Source of the DNA: JAEUTH01 sp039931675
GTDB taxonomy: Bacteria > Bacteroidota > Bacteroidia > AKYH767-A > OLB10
Direction of reading: 5' to 3'
Length of the DNA stretch: 64,000 bases
NCBI GenBank assembly: GCA_039931675.1
Contig: JBDTRM010000275.1
Span: forward strand, 15,726 to 79,725
Position numbers and translations under genes: made by a program
The notes under the pieces: generated by a model
What the model saw: the letters and a program-made list of their open reading frames with translations, nothing else
The model's database searches: none
Told to the model about the DNA's origin: nothing
Shown: one piece after another, positions 55,871-63,964 of the stretch
How the letters are laid out: each line of letters starts with the position of its first letter
How positions within the stretch are numbered: position 1 is the stretch's first letter

Positions 55871-56242
55871 ATGAAAAGAGCAATTTATTCAATAGCACTA
55901 CTCATATTATCGAATGTATTTATGACACTTGCCTGGTATGGGCATTTAAAGTTCAAGCAGATGAATTGGTTCAGCAGTTTAGGTTTAATAAGCATAATTT
56001 TTATTAGCTGGGGCATTGCGCTTTTTGAATATTGTTTCCAGGTACCGGCTAACCGTATTGGCTTTGCTGAAAATGGCGGCCCGTCTAATTTATGGCAGTT
56101 AAAAGTAATTCAGGAAGTTATTACATTAATTGTATTTACCATTTTTACAATATTGATTTTCAAAGATCAAGTTCTGAGAACAAATCATATAATCGGTTTC
56201 TGCTTTTTGATATTGGCAGTTTATTTCATTTTTAAGAAATGA
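55871..56242 (+). CDS. DMT-type membrane protein, DUF486 family
   Basis: A 123-residue protein with four predicted membrane helices. The sequence has the DUF486 pattern: SNVFMTLAWYGHLKF near the start, SWGIALFEYCFQVPANRIG in the middle and QEVITLIVFTIFTILIFKDQ later. The family is small, resembles half-sized drug/metabolite transporters and has no established substrate. It is a single gene with its own promoter-like box. Confidence 0.88.
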   Translation: MKRAIYSIALLILSNVFMTLAWYGHLKFKQMNWFSSLGLISIIFISWGIALFEYCFQVPANRIGFAENGGPSNLWQLKVIQEVITLIVFTIFTILIFKDQVLRTNHIIGFCFLILAVYFIFKK

Positions 56243-56291
56243 ACAGGACTTAATAATACATGAAAAATGACATTCCTGAGAACCCAATCCT

Positions 56292-56762
56292 TTAAAACTC
56301 ATCCAGGTTGCTTAAGTTAATAATGAACTTTGACTGATCAGAAAAGGGTTGGTGATTTTCCCAGTTAAGCGAGAATATTTTTTTGAGGATGATTTTCTGA
56401 TTATTAAAATTGAATTGTTTGCGCATGAAAAGGTTTGCACCTTTTTCATAATACAAATCGCTGTCTTTTTTATTCAGAGAGTTGGTAAAAACTACCACCG
56501 GAATGTTTTTCAATCTCTCCGACATTCTTATTTCGCTCATGCAATCATTGTTATTACCTGAGTGAAGACTCAGGTCAAGAAATATAATATCAGGCAATTT
56601 TAATGATGTGTCGTTAAGCGTACTCATAAGGTCATCCCCGTTAGTTACAAAACTCAGTTTGATTTTACTGCTCAATTCACCAAGAGTCTCCTGAAAAATA
56701 AGCTGTTCTTCATTATCATCGTCTGCAAGTAAAATATGCAGTAATTGTGGGGGGATTTCCAT
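56292..56762 (-). CDS. Stand-alone receiver (response regulator) protein
   Basis: The ATG at 56762 is preferred over an in-frame TTG at 56774. A single REC domain has the acidic pair LLADDDNEE, phospho-acceptor Asp in IIFLDLSLHSG, the Thr in VVVFTNS and the lysine in FMRKQFN; the usual proline after this lysine is Gln. No output domain follows. Such Rcp1-like proteins pass phosphate between kinases or bind partners directly. It is a close paralogue of the protein at 58600-59073; nhaA lies between them. Confidence 0.88.
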   Translation of the reverse strand: MEIPPQLLHILLADDDNEEQLIFQETLGELSSKIKLSFVTNGDDLMSTLNDTSLKLPDIIFLDLSLHSGNNNDCMSEIRMSERLKNIPVVVFTNSLNKKDSDLYYEKGANLFMRKQFNFNNQKIILKKIFSLNWENHQPFSDQSKFIINLSNLDEF

Positions 56763-56993
56763 TAAAAGATTCAAAAATTTGGGGAAACAATTGCGGGCAA
56801 AGAAAATAAAATTCTTATAAGTTATATATAATTATGTTTGCTCAATTAAACAAGCAGCATGGTATAAAAATTGGAATCTGAGGAATTTTTCATGATATCC
56901 AAATTACCTATAAGGTAACGGTTAAAACTACCCAGGTTTAAAATTGAATATTAAACAGCAAGTCAACTTAGGTTAATTACATCCGTTGAATAA

Positions 56994-58145
56994 ATGATTA
57001 TTAAGCTAACAAAACAGTTCCACGCATTTTTTGAGAGTGAAAAATCAGGAGGTATCCTGCTGATCTTATGCACGATTGTTTCGCTGACCTTGGCCAATTC
57101 AGCATTTTCTGAAGATTATATTGCTATGTGGCATTTCCCGGTCGGTAGTCATAGTTTTGCTCACTGGATCAATGATGGTCTGATGGCAATTTTCTTTTTA
57201 CTCATAGGTCTTGAATTAGAACGCGAGGTTTATAACGGAGAACTATCCTCCCTTAAAACTGCATCACTCCCTGCTATTGCTGCATTAGGAGGAATATTGG
57301 TTCCGGCAGGCATTCACTTGTTTTTCAATCATGGGAGTGCAACACAGGCTGGTGCAGGTATTCCTATGGCCACTGATATTGCCTTCGCTATTGGTGTATT
57401 GTCCCTGTTAGGCAATCGCATTCCGGTTTCTCTCAAAGTTTTTTTAACAGCCCTTGCCGTAATTGATGATTTGGGTGCCATCGCTGTTATTGCAATTGCT
57501 TACACAGATGATCTTTCCTGGATATATTTTACACTATCACTGGCAATTTTTTGCGTGCTATTTGTCTTTAACAGGCTTAAAGTTCATAAATTCTTGCCTT
57601 ATCTTATCGGTGGAATAGCTATGTGGTACTTTATGCTCAATTCAGGAGTTCATGCTACGGTTGCAGGCGTGCTGCTGGCATTTGCAATTCCGTTTGGTGA
57701 CGGTAGTGAAAAAACACTTTCTTATAAAGTGCAGCATTTTCTGCATAAACCTGTTGCCTTTATAATTCTTCCGCTTTTTGCATTAGCCAATACCTGTTTT
57801 GTTATTGAGACAAACTGGTATAAGGGACTTCTTGAATCAAATAGTTTGGGAATTATTATTGGTTTGACTGCGGGTAAGCCTATAGGTATTGTGTTATTCA
57901 CCTTTGCCGCAGTTACTGCTGGTGTTTGCACCTTACCCGAAGATGTAAGCTGGCGTCATATTATTGGAGTCGGTTTTTTAGGAGGCATTGGTTTTACGAT
58001 GTCAATCTTTATCACATTACTTGCATTTAATCAAAGCGTGCAAATTGACGAATCTAAAATCGCTATTCTCATTGCTTCTGTTGTTTCCGGAGCGATAGGA
58101 TATTTTTGGCTTTTGAATACAGCAAACGCTACTGAGAAGGAGTAA
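56994..58145 (+). CDS. nhaA: Na+/H+ antiporter NhaA
   Basis: Inner-membrane antiporter exporting Na+ for H+ and regulating pH. The 383-residue sequence shows eleven to twelve hydrophobic helices and the key blocks AGAGIPMATDIAFAIG (substrate-path Asp) and the adjacent Asp pair in VIDDLGAIAVIA, equivalent to D163/D164 of the E. coli protein. HATVAGVLLAFAIPF and GGIGFTMSIFI are also characteristic. Length is normal. It is a single-gene unit; I saw no recognisable sodium-responsive leader. Confidence 0.95.
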   Translation: MIIKLTKQFHAFFESEKSGGILLILCTIVSLTLANSAFSEDYIAMWHFPVGSHSFAHWINDGLMAIFFLLIGLELEREVYNGELSSLKTASLPAIAALGGILVPAGIHLFFNHGSATQAGAGIPMATDIAFAIGVLSLLGNRIPVSLKVFLTALAVIDDLGAIAVIAIAYTDDLSWIYFTLSLAIFCVLFVFNRLKVHKFLPYLIGGIAMWYFMLNSGVHATVAGVLLAFAIPFGDGSEKTLSYKVQHFLHKPVAFIILPLFALANTCFVIETNWYKGLLESNSLGIIIGLTAGKPIGIVLFTFAAVTAGVCTLPEDVSWRHIIGVGFLGGIGFTMSIFITLLAFNQSVQIDESKIAILIASVVSGAIGYFWLLNTANATEKE

Positions 58146-58348
58146 TTTTAAAAAGATTTTAAAAATCAGAGAAAGTCTCTGTTGGTTGTGGCCTGTGAAC
58201 CCTGAAAAATAGTAGAATCCTAAAAATAATTATAATGTTATGTTAATGTCATATTAACAATGCCTGTTGAAAACTTCACTAAAAAAATGGCGAAAAAGTA
58301 TTTATTGATGGTAAATTTGCACAGAAAATATTTTCAAATCAAAAAACC

Positions 58349-58546
58349 ATGAAGCAAACAGAAAATTTCAGCAAAGCAAAAGGGGCGCCTGCAGTTCATC
58401 ACGGTGAAGTAATCGTTCAGAAAAAAGCAAATCCAAAATTAGCAGATGTTAATTCTAATGAAGTACCTGCAAATCCATCTTTAATGCTATGGGCATTATT
58501 AGGTTTTTCGGCAGATCATTCTTATCTGTTCACTCCGTTATCGTGA
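58349..58546 (+). CDS. Possible small protein, 65 aa
   Basis: The frame starts MKQTENFSKAKGAP, has a polar first half with HHGEVIVQKKANPKLADVN, and a short hydrophobic segment LMLWALLGFSA that is too short to be a firm membrane helix. It is followed after 35 bases by a strong terminator, and TAAATTTG at 58312-58319 could be a -7 box, though no TTTG stands 19 bases before it. No family recognised. A plausible but unproven micro-gene. Confidence 0.45.
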   Translation: MKQTENFSKAKGAPAVHHGEVIVQKKANPKLADVNSNEVPANPSLMLWALLGFSADHSYLFTPLS

Positions 58547-58581
58547 AGTAAAAGGATTATCACATTTAAATATTAAGAAGT

Positions 58582-58622
58582 AAAAAATCGCCTTTGGATT
58601 CAGACAATCCAGGGCGATTTTT
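58582..58622. terminator. Bidirectional terminator overlapping the end of a receiver gene
   Basis: AAAAAATCGCC and GGCGATTTTT with TGGATT/AATCCA form a long stem with A/T runs on both sides. It can end the small plus-strand gene (58349) and, on the other strand, the receiver gene; it covers the last codons of the latter. Confidence 0.88.
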
Positions 58623-59073
58623 CATTTACAATAAAATTTTCTTTAGAAGAGTGAGGCATAAACTCTTTCCAGTTAATGGCAAGTATTTTCCTGAAAATAT
58701 GCTTCTGAACATTGTAGTCAGTGGGTTTACGTAGATAAAGATTTGCTCCCTTATTGTAAGTTTCGATAATGTCTTTTTCATTACCAGAAGTAGAAAAAAT
58801 AACTACAGGTATATGTTTTAGCTTTTTATTGGCTCTTATTTCAGTGAGACATTCAGTGCCACCTTTATATGGCATATTCAGATCAAGAAAGATTACATCC
58901 GGAAGCCACTCAGCTTCGCTGAGTGCATGCATTAATTGAAATCCGTCCTTCACAGTAGAAAGTTCAACGTTTAAGCCTATCTCAATAATAGTTTCCTTAA
59001 AAAGATTCCGGTCATCTTCATCGTCATCGGCTAGCAACAAATGAATTATTGGAGGTTTTTCGTCTTCAGCCAT
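58600..59073 (-). CDS. Stand-alone receiver (response regulator) protein
   Basis: A 157-residue REC-only protein: acidic cluster LLADDDEDD, phospho-acceptor Asp in VIFLDLNMPYKGG, switch region VVIFSTSGNE and lysine-proline in LRKPTDYN. It shares many blocks with the receiver at 56292 (NIPVVVF/HIPVVIF, KGANLYLRK, LxINWxxF), so the two arose by duplication. There is no DNA-binding or enzymatic domain. Its 3' end (SPWIV, stop) is encoded within the terminator stem at 58582-58622. Confidence 0.9.
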   Translation of the reverse strand: MAEDEKPPIIHLLLADDDEDDRNLFKETIIEIGLNVELSTVKDGFQLMHALSEAEWLPDVIFLDLNMPYKGGTECLTEIRANKKLKHIPVVIFSTSGNEKDIIETYNKGANLYLRKPTDYNVQKHIFRKILAINWKEFMPHSSKENFIVNEKSPWIV

Positions 59074-59324
59074 ATTTTCAATTTTTATTAATGTTTGCCA
59101 TTAGATGCTTTACAACCCAATAGGTTTTACTGCGAAAAGGGGGTAAGAAACGCCTGATTTTAACGTTAGGTTTCGCCAAATGTAAGCATGTTTCTTAAAT
59201 ATTAAAATATTTATGGGTATTCAACTTCTTTGATAAAACGAATAAACAGGAATTCACCCGAAGACAAATAAATGATATTAACATATAATAAAATGATATT
59301 CACCTATTATAATTAAACATTTAA

Positions 59325-59355
59325 TTTGTTTTGTAAGAAATATGCATTACCTTTG
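59325..59355 (+). promoter_or_regulatory. Consensus Bacteroidota promoter
   Basis: TTTG at 59325-59328, a 19-base spacer and TACCTTTG at 59348-59355 match the TTTG-N19-TAnnTTTG pattern exactly. The only frame downstream is the 55-codon one at 59440, giving a leader of about 78 bases. The rest of 59074-59324 shows nothing recognisable. Confidence 0.7.
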
Positions 59356-59439
59356 GCCATAGAATTTTAAAGTTTTACACAGAATAGTTTTGTTTTAACA
59401 ACTAATTATAAAAATGCATCACACTAAATAATTTTTATC

Positions 59440-59607
59440 ATGGTTAATTTATCTTCTTTATTAAATGCATTAATAGCTGTTCTCTCACCCCGCACTAAAT
59501 TAGGGATTATTCAGGTTCGCAGGCCAAAACGTGCCGGCTGGTATTGGCCAATAGTTATCAGTTTGGTTTATTTCACTTTGCTAATTTCTTTAACGAATAA
59601 CGACTAA
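59440..59607 (+). CDS. Possible single-helix membrane micro-protein, 55 aa
   Basis: ATG at 59440 opens a frame starting MVNLSSLLNALIAVLSP, then a basic hinge (RTKLGIIQVRRPKRAG) and one transmembrane helix WYWPIVISLVYFTLLIS ending in TNND. The positive-inside charge distribution is coherent, and an exact-consensus promoter lies ~85 bases upstream. A hairpin that could terminate it lies at 59751. No strong ribosome site is visible, which is normal in Bacteroidota. No family recognised. Confidence 0.5.
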   Translation: MVNLSSLLNALIAVLSPRTKLGIIQVRRPKRAGWYWPIVISLVYFTLLISLTNND

Positions 59608-59750
59608 CTAATTAAATGCAATAAAATCAATTGACCAGGTATGGTTATCCTCAGCCTTTAAAATGTAGCTGCTACCAAAAAAAAGGCTAAGGGTAATTCA
59701 ACAAGAAATTCTAATCATACCGTAAGGTATCCGTTTACCCCTGGTTCTTT

Positions 59751-59791
59751 CGGTCGGCAAAAATGCCGGCCGCTTTTCATTTATAGGGATG
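59751..59791 (+). terminator. Hairpin with repeated CTTTTCATTTATAGGGATG tail
   Basis: CGGTCGGC and GCCGGCCG pair (one wobble) around AAAAAT, followed by CTTTTC. The 19-base tail is identical to 16539-16557. Weak as a terminator because the T-run is short. The flanking 59608-59750 holds one more imperfect hairpin (CCTCAGCCTTT with AAAGGCTAAGG) and no gene. Confidence 0.5.
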
Positions 59792-59828
59792 TTGTTAAAT
59801 CATCATAATTCCTTTTTAATTCTCATCA

Positions 59829-59868
59829 TAAAAAATCCTCTTCAAAAAAAATTGAAGAGGATTTTTAA
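59829..59868 (-). terminator. Terminator after the OmpA-family gene
   Basis: AAAAATCCTCTTCAA (59831-59845) and TTGAAGAGGATTTTT (59852-59866) are perfectly complementary over 15 bases. With T-runs on both strands it can act in either direction; the nearest gene end is the minus-strand stop at 59888. Confidence 0.92.
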
Positions 59869-59887
59869 AATCAATTAATATCAAACA

Positions 59888-61378
59888 TTATTTTTTTACT
59901 GTACCTGCTTCTATAATGAAATCAATTCTGCGATTAAGATAATCTGTGGCTTTTGAATCTTTGCTTGCGAGAGGTTCATTTTTACCTTTAGAAACAGTAA
60001 GTAAACGAGCAGGGTCAATTCCATAAACTTTTACCAGATGCTCTTTTGCAGCTTCGGCACGTCTCATACCTAATTTATCATTCAATTCAACACCACCTTG
60101 CTGATCGGTGCTGCCTGTAATTTTAACCACTAAGTCAGGATTCATCTTCATAACACGTGCAACAGTGAGAAAGCGGTCATAATAAATTGATTTAATGTCT
60201 GTTTTGTTTACATCAAAAAACACGGATGGAAAGAATCCTACTCCGCCATTATTATTGGTTACATTTTCGTTGTTGATATTAATAGTGTCGCCACCCCTGC
60301 CTCCAATTGAAATTCCCTGAAAATTGACTAATGTGCCACCAGTAGTATTATTTTCTTTGTCTCTGCTATCAGGCACACCATCACCATCAGTATCTATTTC
60401 CTTGCCCGTACCATCCACCTTTGCACCGCGTTCGCTATATGGATCAGCATCGGTTGCATCGGCTAAGCCATCACCATCAGTATCAATTAAAGTACCGTCA
60501 CCATATACCTTTGCACCGGCTGGTGTGGTATTGTCCTTATCAAAAATGTCAGCTACACCATCCCTGTCTTTGTCGTTTGTAAGACTGTCCACACGCTCTT
60601 TCATTTCTCCAATATCGCTGTATATTAAATCAATCGGGTTAACCCATTCCATTTGTTTTTTCTTTTTGCCGATAACATAATTGACTTGGGCAGTTAGCAT
60701 TGAGTAACCATCGTAATCAGATTTAGGAACTGCATAAGCATCTAATTTGTCAGTAAAAGCCTTGCGGTAATCATAATCAATACCGATATTAAATTTACCA
60801 AAAGCATAACGAACACCAAAACCAATCGGAATAACAAGATTAGAAACCTTTGAAGGTTCATTGTACTGCATGTAATTAACACCATCGCGACTATATTCAA
60901 AATCAGGCGTTGTTTCGCAAAGTCCTAATCCCGCTTTGATTATAAAATGAAGACTTGTATTGCGTTTGATAAAAGAAATATTTCCAAAAGAAAAAGTCAT
61001 ATTCAGTGTATAGTCGGCCAAAGGACTTTTGAAATTAACATAAGCCACTGAGTCAATTATTTTTTCAAGGTAAATTAACTTGCCGGGGTTTTCATCAAAA
61101 TCGCCCCATAAACCCTGGATGCTAAGCCCGATGCTATGCGAAACCTGGTAACCAATATGCGCACCAAATAAAGGATGTAACTCAGCATTATTCGTTGAGT
61201 TTGTAGCATCTCCCTTGACTTTAAGATCATTTTGAAAATAGGAGGTGCCACCCAAAATACCAACAGACCACCGGTCAAAATCTTTCCCTTTGGGAAGACC
61301 ATATTTATAAGCCGTTTGACTCAAAACTGATGCATGGATGCAAAATAATGCCAATAACATTAATAATGCTTTTTTCAT
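59888..61378 (-). CDS. OmpA-family protein with thrombospondin type 3 repeats
   Basis: 496 residues: signal peptide (ending VLSQ), an N-terminal outer-membrane barrel (about 30-245), a calcium-binding TSP3 region at about 267-345 with repeated DxDxDG loops (DKDRDGVADIFD, DTDGDGLADATD, DTDGDGVPDSRD), and a C-terminal OmpA peptidoglycan-binding domain (FDVNKTDIKSIYYDRF, GSTDQQGGVELNDKLGMRRA, NRRIDFII). It links the outer membrane to the cell wall; the calcium loops act as a stiff linker. Very common in Bacteroidota. It ends with a strong terminator. Confidence 0.93.
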   Translation of the reverse strand: MKKALLMLLALFCIHASVLSQTAYKYGLPKGKDFDRWSVGILGGTSYFQNDLKVKGDATNSTNNAELHPLFGAHIGYQVSHSIGLSIQGLWGDFDENPGKLIYLEKIIDSVAYVNFKSPLADYTLNMTFSFGNISFIKRNTSLHFIIKAGLGLCETTPDFEYSRDGVNYMQYNEPSKVSNLVIPIGFGVRYAFGKFNIGIDYDYRKAFTDKLDAYAVPKSDYDGYSMLTAQVNYVIGKKKKQMEWVNPIDLIYSDIGEMKERVDSLTNDKDRDGVADIFDKDNTTPAGAKVYGDGTLIDTDGDGLADATDADPYSERGAKVDGTGKEIDTDGDGVPDSRDKENNTTGGTLVNFQGISIGGRGGDTININNENVTNNNGGVGFFPSVFFDVNKTDIKSIYYDRFLTVARVMKMNPDLVVKITGSTDQQGGVELNDKLGMRRAEAAKEHLVKVYGIDPARLLTVSKGKNEPLASKDSKATDYLNRRIDFIIEAGTVKK

Positions 61379-61509
61379 AATTATTTTTTAAGAGTGAATG
61401 TTTATGTGAGCAGAAGTGATGTGGTTAATACAAAATAAGGCTATTGATTATTTCCTGATGCAATTATATAACAAAAAATGAAGTTGACTATTTTTTTTTT
61501 GCAAGCTTG

Positions 61510-62148
61510 TCAAATAAAATTAAATAATGTGTTGCTGTTCTTTAAAGCAAACTCAATCTTTTCAACAATATCATTAAAGTGATGCTCGTGATTTACAAAA
61601 TCAACCCCGCTTCCATCTAATATAAGCCGGTTAATATTTTGATGCTGCGCAAGAAAATTGCGGTAACTATTGCTGATGCTTTCAAGATATTCATCAGTTA
61701 TATTATTCTCAAAACTGCGACCACGCTTTTTAATATTTTGTTGCAAGCCTTTTACAGAATTTTCAATGTAAACTATTAAATCGGGCTGCGGCATTTGCTC
61801 GTTCATAATACCGAAAAAATTTTCATACAATAATAATTCATCATGATTAAGATTATTTTTTGCAAACAATAATGACTTATTAAAAAGGTAATCGCTCACC
61901 ATTAACCTGTCATTGGTGGCCGCACGAGTAAAGGTTTTTTTCATTTGATGATAACGTGCGGCAAGAAAACTTAACTCAACAGGGAAAGCCCATCGCTCAG
62001 GCTGTTCATAAAACATGGCGAGAAAAGGGTTATCAGCAAATTCCTCTAACAATAACTCGCTTTTAAAATGCGCTGCAAGCATAGTTGCCAGTGATGTTTT
62101 GCCTGAACCTATGTTGCCTTCAATTACAATATAACGCGCCTGTAGCAT
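61510..62148 (-). CDS. Deoxynucleoside kinase
   Basis: Phosphorylates deoxynucleosides in salvage. The start at 62148 (MLQARYIVIEGN) is chosen because the longer frame to 62208 runs into repetitive AAATTTG sequence. P-loop EGNIGSGKTS (about 9-18), the EEFADNPFL substrate motif, ERWAFPVELSFLAARY and a lid region with KKRGRSFENNI are typical of the dNK/dGK family. 213 residues fits. Specificity (dA, dG or dC) is not readable. It faces the repeat-rich gap 62149-62394. Confidence 0.92.
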   Translation of the reverse strand: MLQARYIVIEGNIGSGKTSLATMLAAHFKSELLLEEFADNPFLAMFYEQPERWAFPVELSFLAARYHQMKKTFTRAATNDRLMVSDYLFNKSLLFAKNNLNHDELLLYENFFGIMNEQMPQPDLIVYIENSVKGLQQNIKKRGRSFENNITDEYLESISNSYRNFLAQHQNINRLILDGSGVDFVNHEHHFNDIVEKIEFALKNSNTLFNFI

Positions 62149-62195
62149 GGCGGCTAAGGTAATTGGAAATTTGAAATTTGAAATTTGGAAACGGA

Positions 62196-62329
62196 TTGTG
62201 TCAGACACCTTTTTTGGGTGTCAGACACATTGTGCGGTGCGCATACAATTCATCAAAAATCATTTGTCTGACACCCAAAAAAGGTGTCTGACAAAACACC
62301 ACTTTCCGAAAGTTGGAACGTTAAGGAAC
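62196..62329. repeat. Large inverted repeat of TGTCTGACACC units, plus partial 35-base palindrome
   Basis: Left arm 62196-62230 carries GTGTCAGACACC, six T and GGGTGTCAGACACA; right arm 62263-62296 carries TTTGTCTGACACCC, six A and GGTGTCTGACA. The arms are complementary over about 29 bases around a 33-base loop, and each arm contains two copies of the GTGTCAGACAC palindrome. Next to it, 62301-62315 repeats one half of the AACTTTCCGAAAGTT palindrome seen at 5308 and 25350. Confidence 0.85.
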
Positions 62330-62394
62330 CGTAAACTACCCAACCTTAAAATTGAAATAACCTTTACTTAATATGCATATCGCAAATTTGCACC

Positions 62395-62976
62395 ATGAAA
62401 AAGGGTTTCGCATTTATAGGTTTAGTGCTGATGATATCGGCTTGTACGACTGACAAGAATACTCCTGTTCCAATTGCGGCTAATGGTCCGGGCGGCAAAG
62501 ACAATATTATAGCCGGTACTTTAGTGATCAATGAATTTGAGGCTCGTGGCTCACGGTTTTTTAATGAATTGATTTTGCCCGGTAATCCTGAAGGAGGTTC
62601 AGACTGGATTGAAATTTACAATACTACTAACGATACCATCACACTTGAAAAAGGAAAATGGTTTCTCACTGATTCACTTCCTGACGCAGATTTGTTTCAA
62701 CTGCCGGAATGTAAAATAAATCCGAAAGATTATTTGGTGGTTTGGTGCGATAGTAAAGACACAACCATAACGCAAATTCACAGCAACTTTTCTTTAAATA
62801 AAAATGGTGAAGACATTGGATTGTTTTATAAAGATGCTAAAGGTGTTCTAAAACAAATTGACGGATTTACTTTTCACTTTCAGCAGGTTGACGGTTCAAA
62901 AGGTCGCTTTCCTGATGGTTCAGCTAATCTTAAAAGCTTTGACAATCCCACACCCGGCACCTCGAATTATGAATAA
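62395..62976 (+). CDS. Lamin-tail-domain lipoprotein
   Basis: A lipoprotein signal with lipobox ISAC (Cys about 17) is followed by a lamin tail domain: LVINEFEARGSRFF, GSDWIEIYNTTNDTITLEKGKWFLTD, KDYLVVWCDSK, GEDIGLFYKD and GRFPDGS. LTD modules in bacteria are found in exported proteins, often beside nucleases or sorting domains; here the domain makes up the whole mature protein. The function is unknown, probably binding at the outer membrane. The gene is followed by a hairpin cluster shared with the convergent gene. Confidence 0.88.
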   Translation: MKKGFAFIGLVLMISACTTDKNTPVPIAANGPGGKDNIIAGTLVINEFEARGSRFFNELILPGNPEGGSDWIEIYNTTNDTITLEKGKWFLTDSLPDADLFQLPECKINPKDYLVVWCDSKDTTITQIHSNFSLNKNGEDIGLFYKDAKGVLKQIDGFTFHFQQVDGSKGRFPDGSANLKSFDNPTPGTSNYE

Positions 62977-62980
62977 CAGA

Positions 62981-63125
62981 ATTTTTCCGGATTGTCTGTG
63001 GTTGGTGTTTTTTTCACCAACCACTCAGAGTGTTGACAATGGTTGGTGAAAAAAAACACCAACCATAAGAATCAATTTTCCGGATTGCCTGTGGTTGGTG
63101 TTTTTTCACCAACCACCCAGAGCAG
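62981..63125. repeat. Cluster of three TGGTTGGTG hairpins with 93-base direct repeat
   Basis: TGGTTGGTG and CACCAACCA pair perfectly around T- or A-rich loops at about 62999-63024, 63039-63065 and 63091-63115. The flanking TTTTCCGGATTG, CTGTGGTTGGTG and CAGAG blocks of the first and third copies are a direct repeat with 93-base period. It lies between convergent genes and could end both transcripts. Confidence 0.9.
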
Positions 63126-63142
63126 TTTTGATTTATTAATCT

Positions 63143-63490
63143 TTAAGTGTAAAGAGCGATTACAGTTTTCAAAAGTATTTTGATTTTTTTCACTGGAATA
63201 TTTTTATCAGGATTAAACAACATTATTTTCATTCGCGAACGTTTTTCTGTAATTAATTCAGGATGTTCAATTTTCTTTCCATCCACTATGCCGATATAAG
63301 GTTGATTTGTTTTTTTATTTATCCACAGGTAGCAAAATCTTTTCCCCTTATAAAAATAAAAAGGCATTTTATATCTCCAACCTTCTGTGATATTAGTATC
63401 GTAGTTGAGAATAAATTCTCTTAAAAAAAGCAAATAACTTTTTACAGGTTCCTTATTTTGGAGGAAGTAATTATCTATTTCGCTGAGCAT
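63143..63490 (-). CDS. DUF1801-family protein, 115 aa
   Basis: The pattern EIDNYFLQNKEPVKSYLLFLRE, then EGWRYKMPFYFYKGKRFCYLW and the PYIGIVDGKKIEHPEL block fit the YdhG/DUF1801 fold (a small alpha-beta domain, cytosolic). No catalytic role is established. It is convergent with the lamin-tail gene and ends 18 bases beyond the hairpin cluster. Confidence 0.85.
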   Translation of the reverse strand: MLSEIDNYFLQNKEPVKSYLLFLREFILNYDTNITEGWRYKMPFYFYKGKRFCYLWINKKTNQPYIGIVDGKKIEHPELITEKRSRMKIMLFNPDKNIPVKKIKILLKTVIALYT

Positions 63491-63730
63491 GGCAAATCCT
63501 GATTAATTCAGGATACAAATATGAGAACAACAATCAAATTATGGCATGAGTACAATCTCAAGACATTAACCCAACTTGCAGCAAACCAGTTAATAACCCA
63601 GTCATTTATGAACATTTTGTGGGGTTTAATTGTATGACCCCTTGCCATTACTGCATTTGAGATTTGAAATAAGTTTGTAGTACACAGGGGGGTATTGTTT
63701 TATTGAAATGGCGGGTTCTCCTTTGCACCC

Positions 63731-63964
63731 ATGTATTTCAAGGGTTCCATACGAACAAATCCGGCAACGGGAGAAATAGCAACCTATTATCGGTTGGTAG
63801 AAAGCTATCGAAATATAGAAGGACGTGTATGCCATCGCACTTTATTGAATGTTGGTTTTTTAGAACAAGTGAGTGTTGACCAGCTCAATAAAATACAAGC
63901 CCATTTGAATGCGCGTTACAAAAAACAAGAAACACTATTTGAAGAAAGAGCAAGGCTGGAATGA
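63731..63964 (+). mobile_element. 5' part of an IS1634-type transposase, cut by window end
   Basis: The frame starts MYFKGSIRTNPATGEIATYY, continues RLVESYRNIEGRVCHRTLLN and FLEQVSVDQLNKIQAHL, which I recognise as the N-terminus of IS1634-family (IS4-like DDE) transposases. The frame stops at 63962-63964, but a +1 shift near 63944 continues as EQGWNETQIQLAATQVI, which looks like the expected next part. So either the element is frameshifted or the shift is programmed. No terminal inverted repeat can be confirmed; the rest lies outside the window. The 63491-63730 gap holds no other gene. Confidence 0.75.
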
